Both the position numbers and the translations under genes were made by a program. From Pseudomonas sp. MPC6 (GTDB lineage Bacteria; Pseudomonadota; Gammaproteobacteria; Pseudomonadales; Pseudomonadaceae): 64,000 bases of DNA. Position 1 is the stretch's first letter, and each line of letters starts with the position of its first letter. The stretch spans positions 6,723,001-6,787,000 of the forward strand of contig NZ_CP034783.1 in NCBI RefSeq assembly GCF_006094435.1, read 5' to 3'. The notes under the pieces are model-generated. The model was not told the origin of the DNA. It saw only the letters and a program-made list of their open reading frames with translations, and did not search any database. Below are positions 38,516 through 48,132 of the stretch, piece by piece.

Positions 38516-39598
38516 TTAGATCAAGGTTTTGCCATGGCGTACGAAGGTCGGTTTGACCACTCGAACCGGGTACCACTTGCCACGGATTTCCACTTCAGCG
38601 CGGTCGGCAGTTGCCATTGGCACGCGCGCCAGTGCTATCGACTTGCTTAGCGTAGGAGAGAAACTACCACTGGTGATCTCCCCTTCGCCAACATTGGCGA
38701 TGCGAACCACCTGATGAGCGCGCAAAACCCCACGCTCCTCAAGGACCAGACCGACCAGTTTATGTTGTACCCCACCGGCCCGCTCGGCTTCCAGGGCAGT
38801 GCGACCGATGAACTGACGTGTGGCCGGCTCCCAGGCAATGCTCCAGGCCATGTTGGAGGCCAGCGGTGAAACGTCTTGATGAATGTCCTGACCGTAAAGG
38901 TTCATGCCCGCTTCGACACGCAAGGTGTCCCGTGCGCCGAGGCCGATCGGGGAAATGCCCGCCCCCACCAGATCGTTGAAGAATCCCGGGGCCTGGTCGG
39001 CCGGCAGAATGATTTCCAGACCGTCTTCACCGGTGTAACCGGTGCGCGCGATAAACCAGTCGCCGTCGGGCTGGCCTTCGAAAGGCTTGAGCAGCTGGAT
39101 CAGATTGCCGCGGGACTGAGTCACCAGTTCCGCGATTTTCTGCCGGGCCTGGGGACCTTGAATGGCCAGCATCGCCAACTCCGAGCGCTCATTGAGTTGC
39201 ACGTCGTAGTCGCCGAGGTGGGCCTGCATCCAGGCCAGGTCCTGATTACGGGTGGAGGCGTTGACCACCAGCCGATAATCGTCGTCGAGGCGATAGACGA
39301 TCATGTCGTCGACGATGCCCCCGCGCTCATTGAGCATGGTGCTGTACAAGGCACGGCCAGGGCTGTGCAGACGCTCGACGTCATTGGCCAGCAAATGCTG
39401 GAGCCAGGCCTTCGCCTGGGGGCCGCCGACATCGATCACGGTCATGTGGGATACATCGAAAACCCCGCAATCGCGGCGCACCTGATGGTGCTCCTCGACC
39501 TGCGAGCCGTAATGCAAAGGCATATCCCAACCGCCAAAATCGACCATCTTCGCGCCGAGGGCGAGATGAAGGTCATACAGAGGCGTACGCTGTCCCAT
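38516..39598 (-). CDS. gcvT: Aminomethyltransferase GcvT
   Basis: A 360-aa protein, ATG after GGAAGGAG. It carries [13 protein letters not shown] and a [11 protein letters not shown]-terminus, both typical of the T protein. It transfers the methylene group from lipoyl GcvH to tetrahydrofolate with release of ammonia. First gene of the operon. Nothing like a glycine riboswitch consensus was seen in the upstream 150 bases. Confidence 0.95.
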   Translation of the reverse strand: MGQRTPLYDLHLALGAKMVDFGGWDMPLHYGSQVEEHHQVRRDCGVFDVSHMTVIDVGGPQAKAWLQHLLANDVERLHSPGRALYSTMLNERGGIVDDMIVYRLDDDYRLVVNASTRNQDLAWMQAHLGDYDVQLNERSELAMLAIQGPQARQKIAELVTQSRGNLIQLLKPFEGQPDGDWFIARTGYTGEDGLEIILPADQAPGFFNDLVGAGISPIGLGARDTLRVEAGMNLYGQDIHQDVSPLASNMAWSIAWEPATRQFIGRTALEAERAGGVQHKLVGLVLEERGVLRAHQVVRIANVGEGEITSGSFSPTLSKSIALARVPMATADRAEVEIRGKWYPVRVVKPTFVRHGKTLI

Positions 39599-39754
39599 GG
39601 GTTTCTCCTTCCGGGCGTGGCGAAGGTGCGGGCCGGCGCTGCACGGGGTGAACGCCTTGAAATAAAAGGCTTTCAGCCGATTTCAGCTACCAGGTCTGTA
39701 GGACGGACCGCACCGAATGCCGCGCATTGTAGCTTCAAGGTGTAGGACTGGCAC

Positions 39755-41371
39755 CTAGCTGTTTTGATGCGCCGAACGTCTGATCAATCCGATGACCGGT
39801 AACAAGCCGACCAGGACCAGTGTCAGTGCCGGCAACGACGCCCTCGCCCACTCCCCTTCGCTGGTCATTTCGAAGATGCGCACCGCCAGCGTGTCCCAGC
39901 CAAACGGGCGCATCAGCAGGGTCGCAGGCATTTCCTTGAGCACGTCGACGAACACCAGCAACGCGGCGCTCAAGGTGCCAGGCAGCAATAACGGTAGATA
40001 CACTTTGAAAAACAGTCTTGGCCCGCTCACGCCAAGGCTGCGCGCCGCTTCGGGCAAAGATGGCCGTATTCGCGCCAGGCTGCTTTCCAGCGGCCCGTAG
40101 GCGACGGCGATGAACCGCACCAGATAGGCCAGCAATAAGGCCGACAGACTGCCAAGCAGCAAGGGTTTACCGGCGCCACCGAGCCAGTTCGAAAACGGGA
40201 TCACCAGCTCGCGATCCAGGTAACTGAACGCCAGCATGATCGACACGGCCAGCACCGAACCGGGCAAGGCGTAGCCGAGGTTGGCCAGGCTGACACCGGA
40301 ACGTATCGCCCGGGTCGGCGCCAGCCTGCGGGCAAACGCCAGCACCAGGGCAACACCGACGGTGATCAGCGCCGCCATGCCACCCAGGTACAAGGTATGG
40401 ACGATCAGCCCGGCGTAACGCTCATCCAGATCGAAGCGCCCGCGCTGCCAGAACCACACCACCAGTTGCAGCATCGGAATCACGAAGGCACAGGCGAAGA
40501 CCAGGCCGCACCAACTCATGGCGGCCAGCGCTTTGAAGCCATGCAGGTGATACAACGCCTTGATCCGAGGTCGCTCGTTACTCGCCCGATTCGCCCCGCG
40601 GGCGCGACGCTCGCCGTACAACACGACCATCACCACCAGCAACAGCAGGCTGGCCAGTTGCGCGGCAGTCGAGAGGCTGAAGAAGCCGTACCAGGTTTTG
40701 TAGATGGCGGTGGTGAACGTGTCGAAGTTGAACACCGACACGGCGCCGAAATCGGCCAGGGTTTCCATCAGCGCCAATGCCACGCCCGCACCGATGGCTG
40801 GGCGCGCCATCGGCAAGGCCACCCGCCAGAACGCCTGCCACGGCGATTGCCCCAGGACCCGTGCCGCTTCCATCAAGCCTTTGCCCTGGGCCAGGAACGC
40901 GGTCCGCGCCAACAGGTACACATAGGGATAGAAAACCAGCACCAGCACCACAATCACTCCGCCGGTGGAGCGCACTCGCGGCCATCTGATGCCACTGCCG
41001 AACCATTCGCGCAGCAGGGTTTGCACCGGGCCTGCAAAATCCAGCAAACCCACAAAAACGAATGCCAACACATAAGCGGGAATCGCGAACGGCAGCATCA
41101 AGGCCCAGTCCAGCCATCGCCGCCCGGGGAATTCGCAGAGGCTGGTGAGCCAGGCCAGGCTCACACCCAGGACCGTTACGCCGACACCGACGCCGAGGAC
41201 CAATGTCAGGGTGTTGCCGAGCAGGCGCGACATCTGGGTATCCCAGAGGTGGGACCAGATCTGTTGGTCGATGGTTTGCCATGACAACAGCAAGACGCTG
41301 AGGGGCAGCAGGACCAGCGCAGCGATGGCGAAGACCAGGGGATACCAGCGGCGTTGGGCGGGGTGGGCCAA
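39755..41371 (-). CDS. Ferric-iron-type ABC transporter permease (FbpB/HitB-like)
   Basis: No ATG fits the start; the TTG at 41371 after GAGAG gives 538 aa (MAHPAQRRWYPLVFAIA), while a further TTG lies at 41416. About twelve hydrophobic segments form two homologous six-helix halves, each with an EAA-type loop (LMEAARVLGQSPWQAFWRVALP and EAARSLGVSGPRLFFKVYLP). It partners the binding protein at 41513. No ATPase gene is adjacent. Confidence 0.88.
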   Translation of the reverse strand: MAHPAQRRWYPLVFAIAALVLLPLSVLLLSWQTIDQQIWSHLWDTQMSRLLGNTLTLVLGVGVGVTVLGVSLAWLTSLCEFPGRRWLDWALMLPFAIPAYVLAFVFVGLLDFAGPVQTLLREWFGSGIRWPRVRSTGGVIVVLVLVFYPYVYLLARTAFLAQGKGLMEAARVLGQSPWQAFWRVALPMARPAIGAGVALALMETLADFGAVSVFNFDTFTTAIYKTWYGFFSLSTAAQLASLLLLVVMVVLYGERRARGANRASNERPRIKALYHLHGFKALAAMSWCGLVFACAFVIPMLQLVVWFWQRGRFDLDERYAGLIVHTLYLGGMAALITVGVALVLAFARRLAPTRAIRSGVSLANLGYALPGSVLAVSIMLAFSYLDRELVIPFSNWLGGAGKPLLLGSLSALLLAYLVRFIAVAYGPLESSLARIRPSLPEAARSLGVSGPRLFFKVYLPLLLPGTLSAALLVFVDVLKEMPATLLMRPFGWDTLAVRIFEMTSEGEWARASLPALTLVLVGLLPVIGLIRRSAHQNS

Positions 41372-41415
41372 GGAAGGTCTCTCGCAAGGAAATCGTGAAG
41401 TGTAGGGAAAACGCA

Positions 41416-41493
41416 AAAAGATCGCAGCCTCCGGCGGCTCCTACATTGGGAGGGTGTTCACCCTGTAGGAGCTGCCGAAGGCTGCGATCTTTT
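41416..41493. repeat. Inverted repeat of a second family (GATCGCAGCC)
   Basis: AAAAGATCGCAGCCTCCGGC and its near inverse ending CGAAGGCTGCGATCTTTT, with TAGGAGC-type cores inside. Unlike the TGTAGGAGCGAGC doublets. It fills the gap between the iron-binding protein and permease genes and could act as a terminator. Confidence 0.75.
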
Positions 41494-41512
41494 GATCTTT
41501 AACGTTAAAAAC

Positions 41513-42517
41513 TCAGTTCCAGCCTGCCCGATCCATCATCCGAATCGCTTCAGCCTGACGCTTGCCGGCAATTTCCACCGGCAAGGTATCGGCGACGAAC
41601 TTGCCCCAGCTCGCCACTTCAGCGGAGGGTTGCACGGCAGGATTGGCCGGGAATTCCTGGTTCACGTCGGCGAAGATCTTCTGCGCTTCAGGCGTGGTCA
41701 TCCACTCGACCAGGGCCTTGGCCGCTTCCGGGTGCGGAGCATGTTTGGTCAGGCCGATGCCCGACAGGTTGACGTGCACGCCACGGTCGCCCTGGTTTGG
41801 CCAGAACAGCTTCACCGCCAGGTCAGGCTTCTGCTTGTGCAGGCGGCCGTAGTAGTAGGTGTTGACGATGCCGACGTCACACTGGCCCGCGTTGATCGCT
41901 TCCAGCACCGCAATGTCATCGGAGAACACGTCGGTGGACAGGTTGTTGACCCAGCCCTTGAGGATCTTCTCGGTTTTTTCGGCACCGTGGACTTCGATCA
42001 TGGTGGCGGTCAGGGACTGGTTGTAGACCTTCTTCGCCGTGCGCAGGCACAGGCGACCTTCCCAATTCTTGTCGGCCAGGCCTTCGTAGGTGGTCAGCTC
42101 GCCGGGCTTCACGCGATCGGTGGAGTAGGCGATGGTCCGCGCCCGCAGGCTCAGGCCGGTCCAGGCATGGGCGGAGGAGCGATACTGCAGCGGGATGTTG
42201 GCGTCGATGGTTTTCGAGGTGAAGGGTTGCAGGATGCCCATCTGCTCGGCCTGCCACAGGTTGCCGGCATCGACGGTCAGCAGCAGGTCGGCGGTGGCGT
42301 TCTCGCCCTCGGCCTTGATCCGCTGCATCAGCGGCGCTTCCTTGTCGGTGATGAACTTCACCTGCACGCCGGTTTTTGCGGTGTACGCATCGAATACCGG
42401 CTTGATCAGCTCATCGATTCGCGAGGAGTAGACCACCACCTCGTCGGCGGCCTGGGCAAGGGTGCTGCCGATCAGGGCCAGGGCCAGTGCGGTCAGTAGA
42501 CGCTTGGGTGCCAACAT
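41513..42517 (-). CDS. Periplasmic ferric-iron-binding protein (FbpA/HitA-like)
   Basis: A 334-aa binding protein with signal peptide [17 protein letters not shown] and mature [20 protein letters not shown]. The typical iron-ligand tyrosines are in [10 protein letters not shown]. It binds Fe3+ or similar metal and delivers it to the permease downstream. I found no convincing Fur box in the 150 bases upstream. Confidence 0.88.
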   Translation of the reverse strand: MLAPKRLLTALALALIGSTLAQAADEVVVYSSRIDELIKPVFDAYTAKTGVQVKFITDKEAPLMQRIKAEGENATADLLLTVDAGNLWQAEQMGILQPFTSKTIDANIPLQYRSSAHAWTGLSLRARTIAYSTDRVKPGELTTYEGLADKNWEGRLCLRTAKKVYNQSLTATMIEVHGAEKTEKILKGWVNNLSTDVFSDDIAVLEAINAGQCDVGIVNTYYYGRLHKQKPDLAVKLFWPNQGDRGVHVNLSGIGLTKHAPHPEAAKALVEWMTTPEAQKIFADVNQEFPANPAVQPSAEVASWGKFVADTLPVEIAGKRQAEAIRMMDRAGWN

Positions 42518-42673
42518 GGGCGCGATCTCTCGATTGAAAAAATGAGTCTAAATGATAAGGACACACATTTGCCTTCTCAATCGAACAGTTGGTAGAGGAG
42601 TTACCAGATGTTGCACAGTTTGAAATGTGTGGTGGATGTGCCCGCGAAGGGGCCATCAGCATCGATTAAGATG

Positions 42674-43897
42674 TCAGGCCTTGGCCAGCGCCGGCAGATC
42701 CCCAATCAACCCCAATGCCTCACGCACAAACAACGCCTTGGCCTCCGGCATCTGATCAACCATTTTCAACCCGGCATTACGCAACCAGCGCACCGGCAGC
42801 GGGTCAGCCTGGAATAACCGTTCAAAGCCTTCCATCGCCGCCATCAACGCCAGGTTATGCGGCATGCGCCGACGCTCGTAACGACTGAGCACTTTCACAT
42901 CCGCCAATCGCTCGCCACGGCCAGCCGCCTGCAACAGCACCTCGGCCAGCACGGCGGCATCGAGGAAACCGAGGTTCACCCCCTGCCCGGCCAAAGGATG
43001 AATGGTGTGAGCCGCATCGCCGATCAACGCCAGGCCTTCAGCCACGTAGCGCTTGGCATGGCGCTGACGCAGCGGCACGCACAGGCGCGGATCGGCGCTG
43101 AGCACGGTACCCAGCCGACCTTCGAAGGCGCGCTCCAGTTCCTTGCAGAAACCGGCGTCGTCCAGCGCCATCAGGCGTTCTGCTTCGCTCGGCGTGGTCG
43201 ACCAGACGATCGAACACCAGTCCTGCCGGCCGTCACGCTCCAGCGGCAGAAAGGCCAATGGACCGTCATCGGTGAAACGCTGCCAGGCGGTCATTCGATG
43301 AGGTTCGGTGCTGCGCACGCTGGTCACGATCGCGTGGTGCAGGTAATCCCACTCACGGGTCGCCAAGCCGGCCAGGCGCCGCACTGCCGAGTTGGCACCA
43401 TCGGCGGCAATGACCAACGGCGCGCGCAAGGTGCGGCCATCGGCCAGGGTCAGCAGCCAGTCGTCGCCGGAGCGGCGCATCTGCTCCAGACGCGCATTGG
43501 CCAGCATCCCCAGATCGCAGTCGTGCAAACGGTCGAGCAAGGCATCCTGCACCACGCGGTTCTCGACGATATGCCCGAGTACCTCGGCATGCACGCTGGT
43601 CGCCGAGAAATGGATCTGTCCGGTACCGCTGCCGTCCCAGACATGCATATCGGTGTAGGGACTGCTGCGCCGATCGACGATGCCATCCCAGACGCCCAGG
43701 CGATCGAGAATCCGCTGGCTGGCGATCGACAGCGCACTCACCCGCGGCTCGAACGGAGCCTGTGCGTCAAAGGGTTTGACGGTCATCGGGCTGCCATCCA
43801 GCAGCAAGACTTCCAGCCCGCTGTCCTGCAACGCCAGCGCCAGGGCGCTGCCGACCATTCCGGCCCCGACAATCAGCAGATCTGCGCGCATTTCCAT
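42674..43897 (-). CDS. UbiH/COQ6-family FAD monooxygenase (VisC/UbiI-like)
   Basis: A 407-aa flavoprotein. FAD-binding GxGxxG is GAGMVGSALALALQDSG at residues 11-27 and the second FAD motif is LIGDAAHTIHPLAGQGVNLG. It hydroxylates a ring position of the ubiquinone precursor. The PAO1 homologue is called visC; UbiI (C5) is the likely role, but I do not assign a symbol because several paralogues exist. Confidence 0.88.
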   Translation of the reverse strand: MEMRADLLIVGAGMVGSALALALQDSGLEVLLLDGSPMTVKPFDAQAPFEPRVSALSIASQRILDRLGVWDGIVDRRSSPYTDMHVWDGSGTGQIHFSATSVHAEVLGHIVENRVVQDALLDRLHDCDLGMLANARLEQMRRSGDDWLLTLADGRTLRAPLVIAADGANSAVRRLAGLATREWDYLHHAIVTSVRSTEPHRMTAWQRFTDDGPLAFLPLERDGRQDWCSIVWSTTPSEAERLMALDDAGFCKELERAFEGRLGTVLSADPRLCVPLRQRHAKRYVAEGLALIGDAAHTIHPLAGQGVNLGFLDAAVLAEVLLQAAGRGERLADVKVLSRYERRRMPHNLALMAAMEGFERLFQADPLPVRWLRNAGLKMVDQMPEAKALFVREALGLIGDLPALAKA

Positions 43898-43900
43898 GCT

Positions 43901-44008
43901 TTAAGCCTGTCTCGCTTGCGGCTTGAGCCGCACGTAAAGGGTTTTCTCGGCCCGCGCCACCAGAGTGCCGCAGCCGTCGTGAATATCGAGTTGCAACTGC
44001 TTAAACAT
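43901..44008 (-). CDS. Small 35-aa ORF between the two ubi-type hydroxylases
   Basis: MFKQLQLDIHDGCGTLVARA then EKTLYVRLKPQARQA. The ATG overlaps the stop codon of ubiH. It reads like the last two strands of a hotdog-fold thioesterase. It may be a real short gene, as PAO1 has a small gene in the same place, or a remnant. I cannot tell which. Confidence 0.45.
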   Translation of the reverse strand: MFKQLQLDIHDGCGTLVARAEKTLYVRLKPQARQA

Positions 44009-45188
44009 CGGGGCGCGTACCCAGCCCCATGGCCTGCCGCGCGAACCAGCGCTTGGCCGGTGGCAGCAGATCGAGACCGAGCAGGCCGATATTGCGGCCC
44101 AGGGAAACCAGCGGCTGGGTGCTGCCGAACAGGCGGGTGACCTGATCGGAGAAGCCCACGGTCAGGCTCTGATCCAGACGCTGGCGTTCGCGGTAGGCTT
44201 GCAGGGTGGCGAAGTCGCCGGGCGGGTTTTCGCTGCCCAGCAGCGCATCGGCCAATGCCTGGGCATCGCGCAGGGACAAATTGAAACCTTGCCCTGCGAT
44301 CGGGTGCAGGCTGTGAGCGGCATTGCCCAGAATCGCCAGATGCGGACGCACCTGCTCTTCGGCCTCGATCAAAGACAGCGGATACAGATGCCGTACCCCG
44401 ACCTGCTTCAAGGTCCCGAGACGATAACCGAACACACCCTGCAACTCGCTGAGGAAACTTCGCTCATCAAGCGCCGCCAGCCGTTGCGCGTCCATGCCCA
44501 GACGGGTCCAGATCAACGCGCAGCGGTTGTCCGGCAATGGCAACAACGCCATCGGCCCCTCATCGGTGAAGCGCTCGAAGGCCGTGCCGTTGTGCGCTTC
44601 ACTCGGCGTGACGTTGGCGATCAGCGCGCTCTGGTGATAGGGACGGGTCTTGATGCCGATGCCCAATTGCTCGCGCAGACCGGAACGGCCGCCATCAGCG
44701 AGCACCGCAAGGTCGCATTCCAGGGTGGTTTCATCGTTGAGGACCAGGCGGTAGCCATCGGTCAACGGCTCCATGCGCGTGACCTCCGCCGGACACCGCC
44801 AGCTGATCACGTCCTTGTCCAGGCCTTGCCAGAGGCATTGGCCGAGCCAGGCGTTTTCCACCACATAGCCCAGCGCCGGTACGCCCTCTTCCATCGCCGA
44901 CAGGCGCGCGGTGGAGAAACGTCCACGGTCGGAGACGTGGATCTGCTTGATCGGCTCGGCCCGACGGGAAATTTCCTGCCACGCGCCCAGCCGTTGATAA
45001 ATCTGCCGAGCGCCGTACGACAGCGCCGAAGAACGCGCATCGTAGCTCGGCTGGTAGGTGTCGCCCGGAGCAAAGGGTTCGATCAGCACGATCTTCCAGC
45101 CACGGGCCTTGGCCCCGGCCTGCAAGGCCAACGCCAGGCTGGCGCCGACCAGGCCGCCACCGATGATTGCCAGATTGACTCGACTCAT
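44001..45188 (-). CDS. ubiH: Ubiquinone hydroxylase UbiH
   Basis: A 395-aa FAD monooxygenase: GGGLVGASLALALQ FAD motif, and a second FAD motif ILGNAAHSLHPIAGQGFNLS, here with Asn where most UbiH have Asp. Overlaps pepP by 4 bases. Acts in oxygen-dependent ring hydroxylation of the 2-octaprenyl (or nonaprenyl) phenol pathway. Confidence 0.93.
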   Translation of the reverse strand: MSRVNLAIIGGGLVGASLALALQAGAKARGWKIVLIEPFAPGDTYQPSYDARSSALSYGARQIYQRLGAWQEISRRAEPIKQIHVSDRGRFSTARLSAMEEGVPALGYVVENAWLGQCLWQGLDKDVISWRCPAEVTRMEPLTDGYRLVLNDETTLECDLAVLADGGRSGLREQLGIGIKTRPYHQSALIANVTPSEAHNGTAFERFTDEGPMALLPLPDNRCALIWTRLGMDAQRLAALDERSFLSELQGVFGYRLGTLKQVGVRHLYPLSLIEAEEQVRPHLAILGNAAHSLHPIAGQGFNLSLRDAQALADALLGSENPPGDFATLQAYRERQRLDQSLTVGFSDQVTRLFGSTQPLVSLGRNIGLLGLDLLPPAKRWFARQAMGLGTRPDV

Positions 45189-46519
45189 GCCGCTTGTGTC
45201 CGCGCGGCGGCCATCAAGGCCTCGATCTCGGCGACCGTTTTCGGCACGCCATGGGTCAGGATTTCACAGCCGGTTTTGGTGACCACTACATCGTCCTCGA
45301 TGCGCACGCCAATGCCGCGCCATTTTTTCGCTACGTTCTGGTTGTCCGGGGCAATGTAGATGCCCGGTTCCACGGTCAGCGCCATGCCGACTTCCAGCAC
45401 GCGCCATTCGCCGCCGACCTTGTACTCGCCGACGTCGTGCACATCCATGCCCAACCAGTGACCGGCGCGGTGCATGTAAAACGCCTTATGGGCTTCGCCG
45501 GCGATCAATTCATCGACGTCACCTTGCAACAGGCCCAGCTTCACCAACCCGGCGGTAATTACCCGCACCGTGGCTTCGTGAGCCTGGTTCCAGTGTTTGT
45601 CCGGGGCGATCTCGGCAAAGGCGGCTTCCTGAGCCGCCAGCACCAACTCGTAGATCGCCTTCTGCTCGGGTGAATACTTGCCGTTGACCGGCCAGGTGCG
45701 GGTGATGTCGCTGGCGTAGCAATCGATCTCGCAGCCGGCATCGATCAGCACCAGGTCACCGTCCTTGAGCACCGCATCATTCTGCTGGTAATGCAGGATG
45801 CAACTGTTGCGCCCCGAGGCGACGATCGAACCGTAGGCCGGCATTTTCGCCCCGCCCTTGCGGAACTCGTAATCAAGCTCGGCTTCGAGGCTGAACTCAT
45901 GCAGCCCGGCCCGGCTGGCCTGCATCGCGCGGATGTGGGCCTGGCCGGAAATTCGAGCGGCCTCGCGCATCACCTTCACTTCTGCCGCCGATTTATACAG
46001 GCGCATGTCGTGCAGCAGATGATCCAGGGCAACGAATTCGTTCGGCGGCTGGGCGCCGAGGTGCGCTTTAGAGCGGATCACGTTGATCCAGTCCATCAGG
46101 TGCCGATCGAATTCCGGGTTGCTGCCCATGGCCGAATACACCCGGTCGCGCCCTTCGATCAGGCCCGGCAGAATGTCGTCGATGTCGGTGATGGGAAAGG
46201 CGTCGTCGGCGCCGAAGTCGCGGATCGCGCCTTCCTGGCCGGCACGCAGGCCGTCCCACAACTCTCGTTCGGCATTGCGTTCACGGCAGAACAACACGTA
46301 TTCGCCATGTTCGCGACCGGGCATCAGCACAATGACGGCCTGCGGCTCGGGGAAACCGCTGAGGTACTGGAAATCGCTGTCCTGACGGTAGACGTGCTCG
46401 ACGTCGCGGTTGCGGATGGCTACCGCGGCGGCGGGCAGGATGGCGATGCTGTTGGGTACCATCTGCGCCATCAGGGCCTTGCGGCGACGGCTGTATTCCG
46501 ATTTCGGGATATGAATCAT
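45185..46519 (-). CDS. pepP: Xaa-Pro aminopeptidase PepP
   Basis: A 444-aa M24 metallopeptidase. N-terminal non-catalytic domain, then metal-binding LVLIDAGCEIDCYASDITRT, HRAGHWLGMDVHDVG and ALTVEPGIYI, IGVRIEDDVVV. It cleaves the N-terminal residue next to proline in the cytoplasm. Tight operon with ubiH (4-base overlap) and ygfB (27-base gap). Confidence 0.96.
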   Translation of the reverse strand: MIHIPKSEYSRRRKALMAQMVPNSIAILPAAAVAIRNRDVEHVYRQDSDFQYLSGFPEPQAVIVLMPGREHGEYVLFCRERNAERELWDGLRAGQEGAIRDFGADDAFPITDIDDILPGLIEGRDRVYSAMGSNPEFDRHLMDWINVIRSKAHLGAQPPNEFVALDHLLHDMRLYKSAAEVKVMREAARISGQAHIRAMQASRAGLHEFSLEAELDYEFRKGGAKMPAYGSIVASGRNSCILHYQQNDAVLKDGDLVLIDAGCEIDCYASDITRTWPVNGKYSPEQKAIYELVLAAQEAAFAEIAPDKHWNQAHEATVRVITAGLVKLGLLQGDVDELIAGEAHKAFYMHRAGHWLGMDVHDVGEYKVGGEWRVLEVGMALTVEPGIYIAPDNQNVAKKWRGIGVRIEDDVVVTKTGCEILTHGVPKTVAEIEALMAAARTQAA

Positions 46520-46546
46520 GGGCAGATGGCTATTCCTGGCTCGCGA

Positions 46547-47104
46547 TTAGTGCAACGACGGTTTGGCGGCAGCCGGTGCGTCCGGCTTTTTGGTCTCGGT
46601 GAACAGCAGCAGCGGCGCGACGCGCAGGTATTCCATGACTTCCATGTAATCGCTCTCGCCGTCGTCGGACTCTTCCAGGGCGTCTTGCACCTGGGCGATG
46701 GCCGCCAGATCCTGCAGCACTTCGGTGGCTTCAGGGCTCAGGGCGTTGTCGCGATAGGTCAGACCGAAGCCGGTCAGGAAGCCCTGGCACCATTGGCCCA
46801 GTGCGGCCGCACGCTCGGTGAGCGGGGCGTCGTCGGACGGCAGCAGCAGGACAACGGTCATGTCGTCGCTGGTCAGCTCGCCCTTGACCATCTCTTGCAG
46901 GCCGATCAAGGCATTGCGAACGTTGTCTTGCGGTTCGCCTTCGAGCAACTCGGCGGCATCGGCCAACCAGCTGTCGGCTTCGAACCCGGCACCGCCGCAA
47001 CTGCGGCCGAGCAGCAGGCCATGCAATTCGGCAGGCGAGGCAGGATGGCCGCTGGTTGACAGCAGTGTGGCGAAGGCTTGGTACGGAGAATTCTGAATGG
47101 GCAT
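46547..47104 (-). CDS. YgfB/UPF0149-family protein
   Basis: A 185-aa helical protein ([34 protein letters not shown]). UPF0149 members in P. aeruginosa (YgfB) modulate expression of ampDh3 and beta-lactam resistance; whether this copy does so is not shown. It heads the leftward ygfB-pepP-ubiH-visC operon. Confidence 0.9.
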   Translation of the reverse strand: MPIQNSPYQAFATLLSTSGHPASPAELHGLLLGRSCGGAGFEADSWLADAAELLEGEPQDNVRNALIGLQEMVKGELTSDDMTVVLLLPSDDAPLTERAAALGQWCQGFLTGFGLTYRDNALSPEATEVLQDLAAIAQVQDALEESDDGESDYMEVMEYLRVAPLLLFTETKKPDAPAAAKPSLH

Positions 47105-47170
47105 GGGCAGCTAGGCGCCAGACGGCGCTATGTCTAGAATGAAGGCCTTGTATCCTACATCGACTACCCC

Positions 47171-47284
47171 TGTAGGAGCGAGCTTGCTCGCGAAGGTCGC
47201 CAACGATAACGCTGGGTACCTGACACCCCGCGGCGTTTTCGGACTCATCGTCGGATCGCCGCCCGGAGCAAGCTCGCTTCTGCA
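47171..47284. repeat. Degenerate REP doublet
   Basis: Intact TGTAGGAGCGAGCTTGCTCG arm and a decayed inverse arm ending GAGCAAGCTCGCTTCTGCA, with insertion of CGGATCGCCGCCCG. The spacer keeps CCAACGAT and CCTGACACCCCGCGGCGTT. Between the divergent ygfB and zapB-like genes. Confidence 0.85.
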
Positions 47285-47313
47285 AGCCCCACACCCATCA
47301 GACAGTGAAGACA

Positions 47314-47523
47314 ATGGAAGACAACGACCTGCAAGCGCTGATGGCCAGGCTCGAGCTGCTAATTAGCCGAGTCGAGCAACTAAAGAGGCAAAACGGACTC
47401 CTATTAGCTCAGGAAAAGACCTGGCGCGAGGAACGCGCGCACCTCATTGAAAAAAATGAAATCGCCCGGCGTAAGGTCGAATCGATGATTTCGCGCCTCA
47501 AGGCCCTGGAGCAAGACTCATGA
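47314..47523 (+). CDS. ZapB-like coiled-coil protein (TIGR02449 family)
   Basis: ATG at 47314 gives 69 aa (MEDNDLQALMARLELLISRV). The whole chain is a heptad-type coiled coil with many Arg/Glu/Leu and no aromatic core. A GTG at 47305 is an alternative. It overlaps zapA by 4 bases, as seen in Pseudomonas. Likely a division-site accessory, by the ZapA neighbour. Confidence 0.85.
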   Translation: MEDNDLQALMARLELLISRVEQLKRQNGLLLAQEKTWREERAHLIEKNEIARRKVESMISRLKALEQDS

Positions 47524-47837
47524 GTTCAAGCAATAGCGTTACCGTGCAAATCCTCGATAAAGAATATTCGATCATTTGCCCCCAGGAAGAGCGCAGCAAC
47601 CTGGTGAGCGCCGCCCGCTACCTGGACGGCAAGATGCGCGAAATCCGCAGCAGCGGCAAAGTCATCGGCGCCGATCGCATCGCCGTGATGGCCGCGCTGA
47701 ACATCACCCACGATCTCCTGCACAAGGAAGAACGACCGGATGTGCAGGCCAGCGGCTCGACCCGGGAGCAGGTTCGCGACCTGCTGGATCGTGTCGATCT
47801 GGTGCTCGCCACCGATCCGGATGTCACCAAGGGCTGA
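47520..47837 (+). CDS. zapA: Cell division protein ZapA
   Basis: A 105-aa ZapA: VTVQILDKEYSIICPQEERS beta part and a C-terminal coiled coil. It binds FtsZ and crosslinks Z-ring filaments. Downstream is the 6S RNA, the conserved Gammaproteobacterial arrangement. Confidence 0.95.
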   Translation: MSSSNSVTVQILDKEYSIICPQEERSNLVSAARYLDGKMREIRSSGKVIGADRIAVMAALNITHDLLHKEERPDVQASGSTREQVRDLLDRVDLVLATDPDVTKG

Positions 47838-47856
47838 TTCGTCTCACCGCTTGAGG

Positions 47857-47862
47857 TATACT
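47857..47862 (+). promoter_or_regulatory. -10 box of the 6S RNA promoter
   Basis: TATACT, close to the sigma-70 consensus TATAAT, lies 7 bases before the inferred RNA start at about 47869. The -35 region is not clear. Confidence 0.6.
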
Positions 47863-47868
47863 CGCATC

Positions 47869-48049
47869 ACTCCCTGGGGTGCTTGCCAGTTGACCACGTC
47901 CCTGAGCCGATTCGCACTACCCTGGAGGTTGCACGTTGGGCTGGTGTGCATGTCCGCTAGACGGAAAGCCTTAAAGCCTACTGCATCTTCCACCTTGAAC
48001 TTTCGGGTTCAAGGGCTAAGTCAGCAGCGGTTCATCCGGGGAGCCTGAT
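47869..48049 (+). ncRNA. ssrS: 6S RNA
   Basis: Located between zapA and fau, the usual 6S place. The 5' end ACTCCCTGGGGTGCTTGCC and the 3' end CATCCGGGGAGCC pair to close the stem, and the length (about 180 nt) is right for Pseudomonas. 6S RNA sequesters sigma-70 RNA polymerase in stationary phase. Ends are approximate. Confidence 0.9.
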
Positions 48050-48056
48050 TCCAGCC

Positions 48057-48092
48057 CGATGCCGGTTCAAATACCGGCATCGGCTTTTTTAC
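48057..48092 (+). terminator. Rho-independent terminator after 6S RNA
   Basis: GATGCCGG / CCGGCATC with loop TTCAAATA, then GGCTTTTTT. Confidence 0.85.
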
Positions 48093-48132
48093 GGGTACGC
48101 TTTACGTACTCGCCCTGCCGAAGCCGGAATAC

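Noticed and set aside
39600..39750. Glycine riboswitch upstream of gcvT
   Set aside because: The core GGAGAG-type motifs of the glycine aptamer are not seen.
42530..42600. Possible Fur box upstream of the iron-binding protein
   Set aside because: AAATGATAAGG resembles a half-site only. The best 19-base alignment matched under half of the consensus positions.
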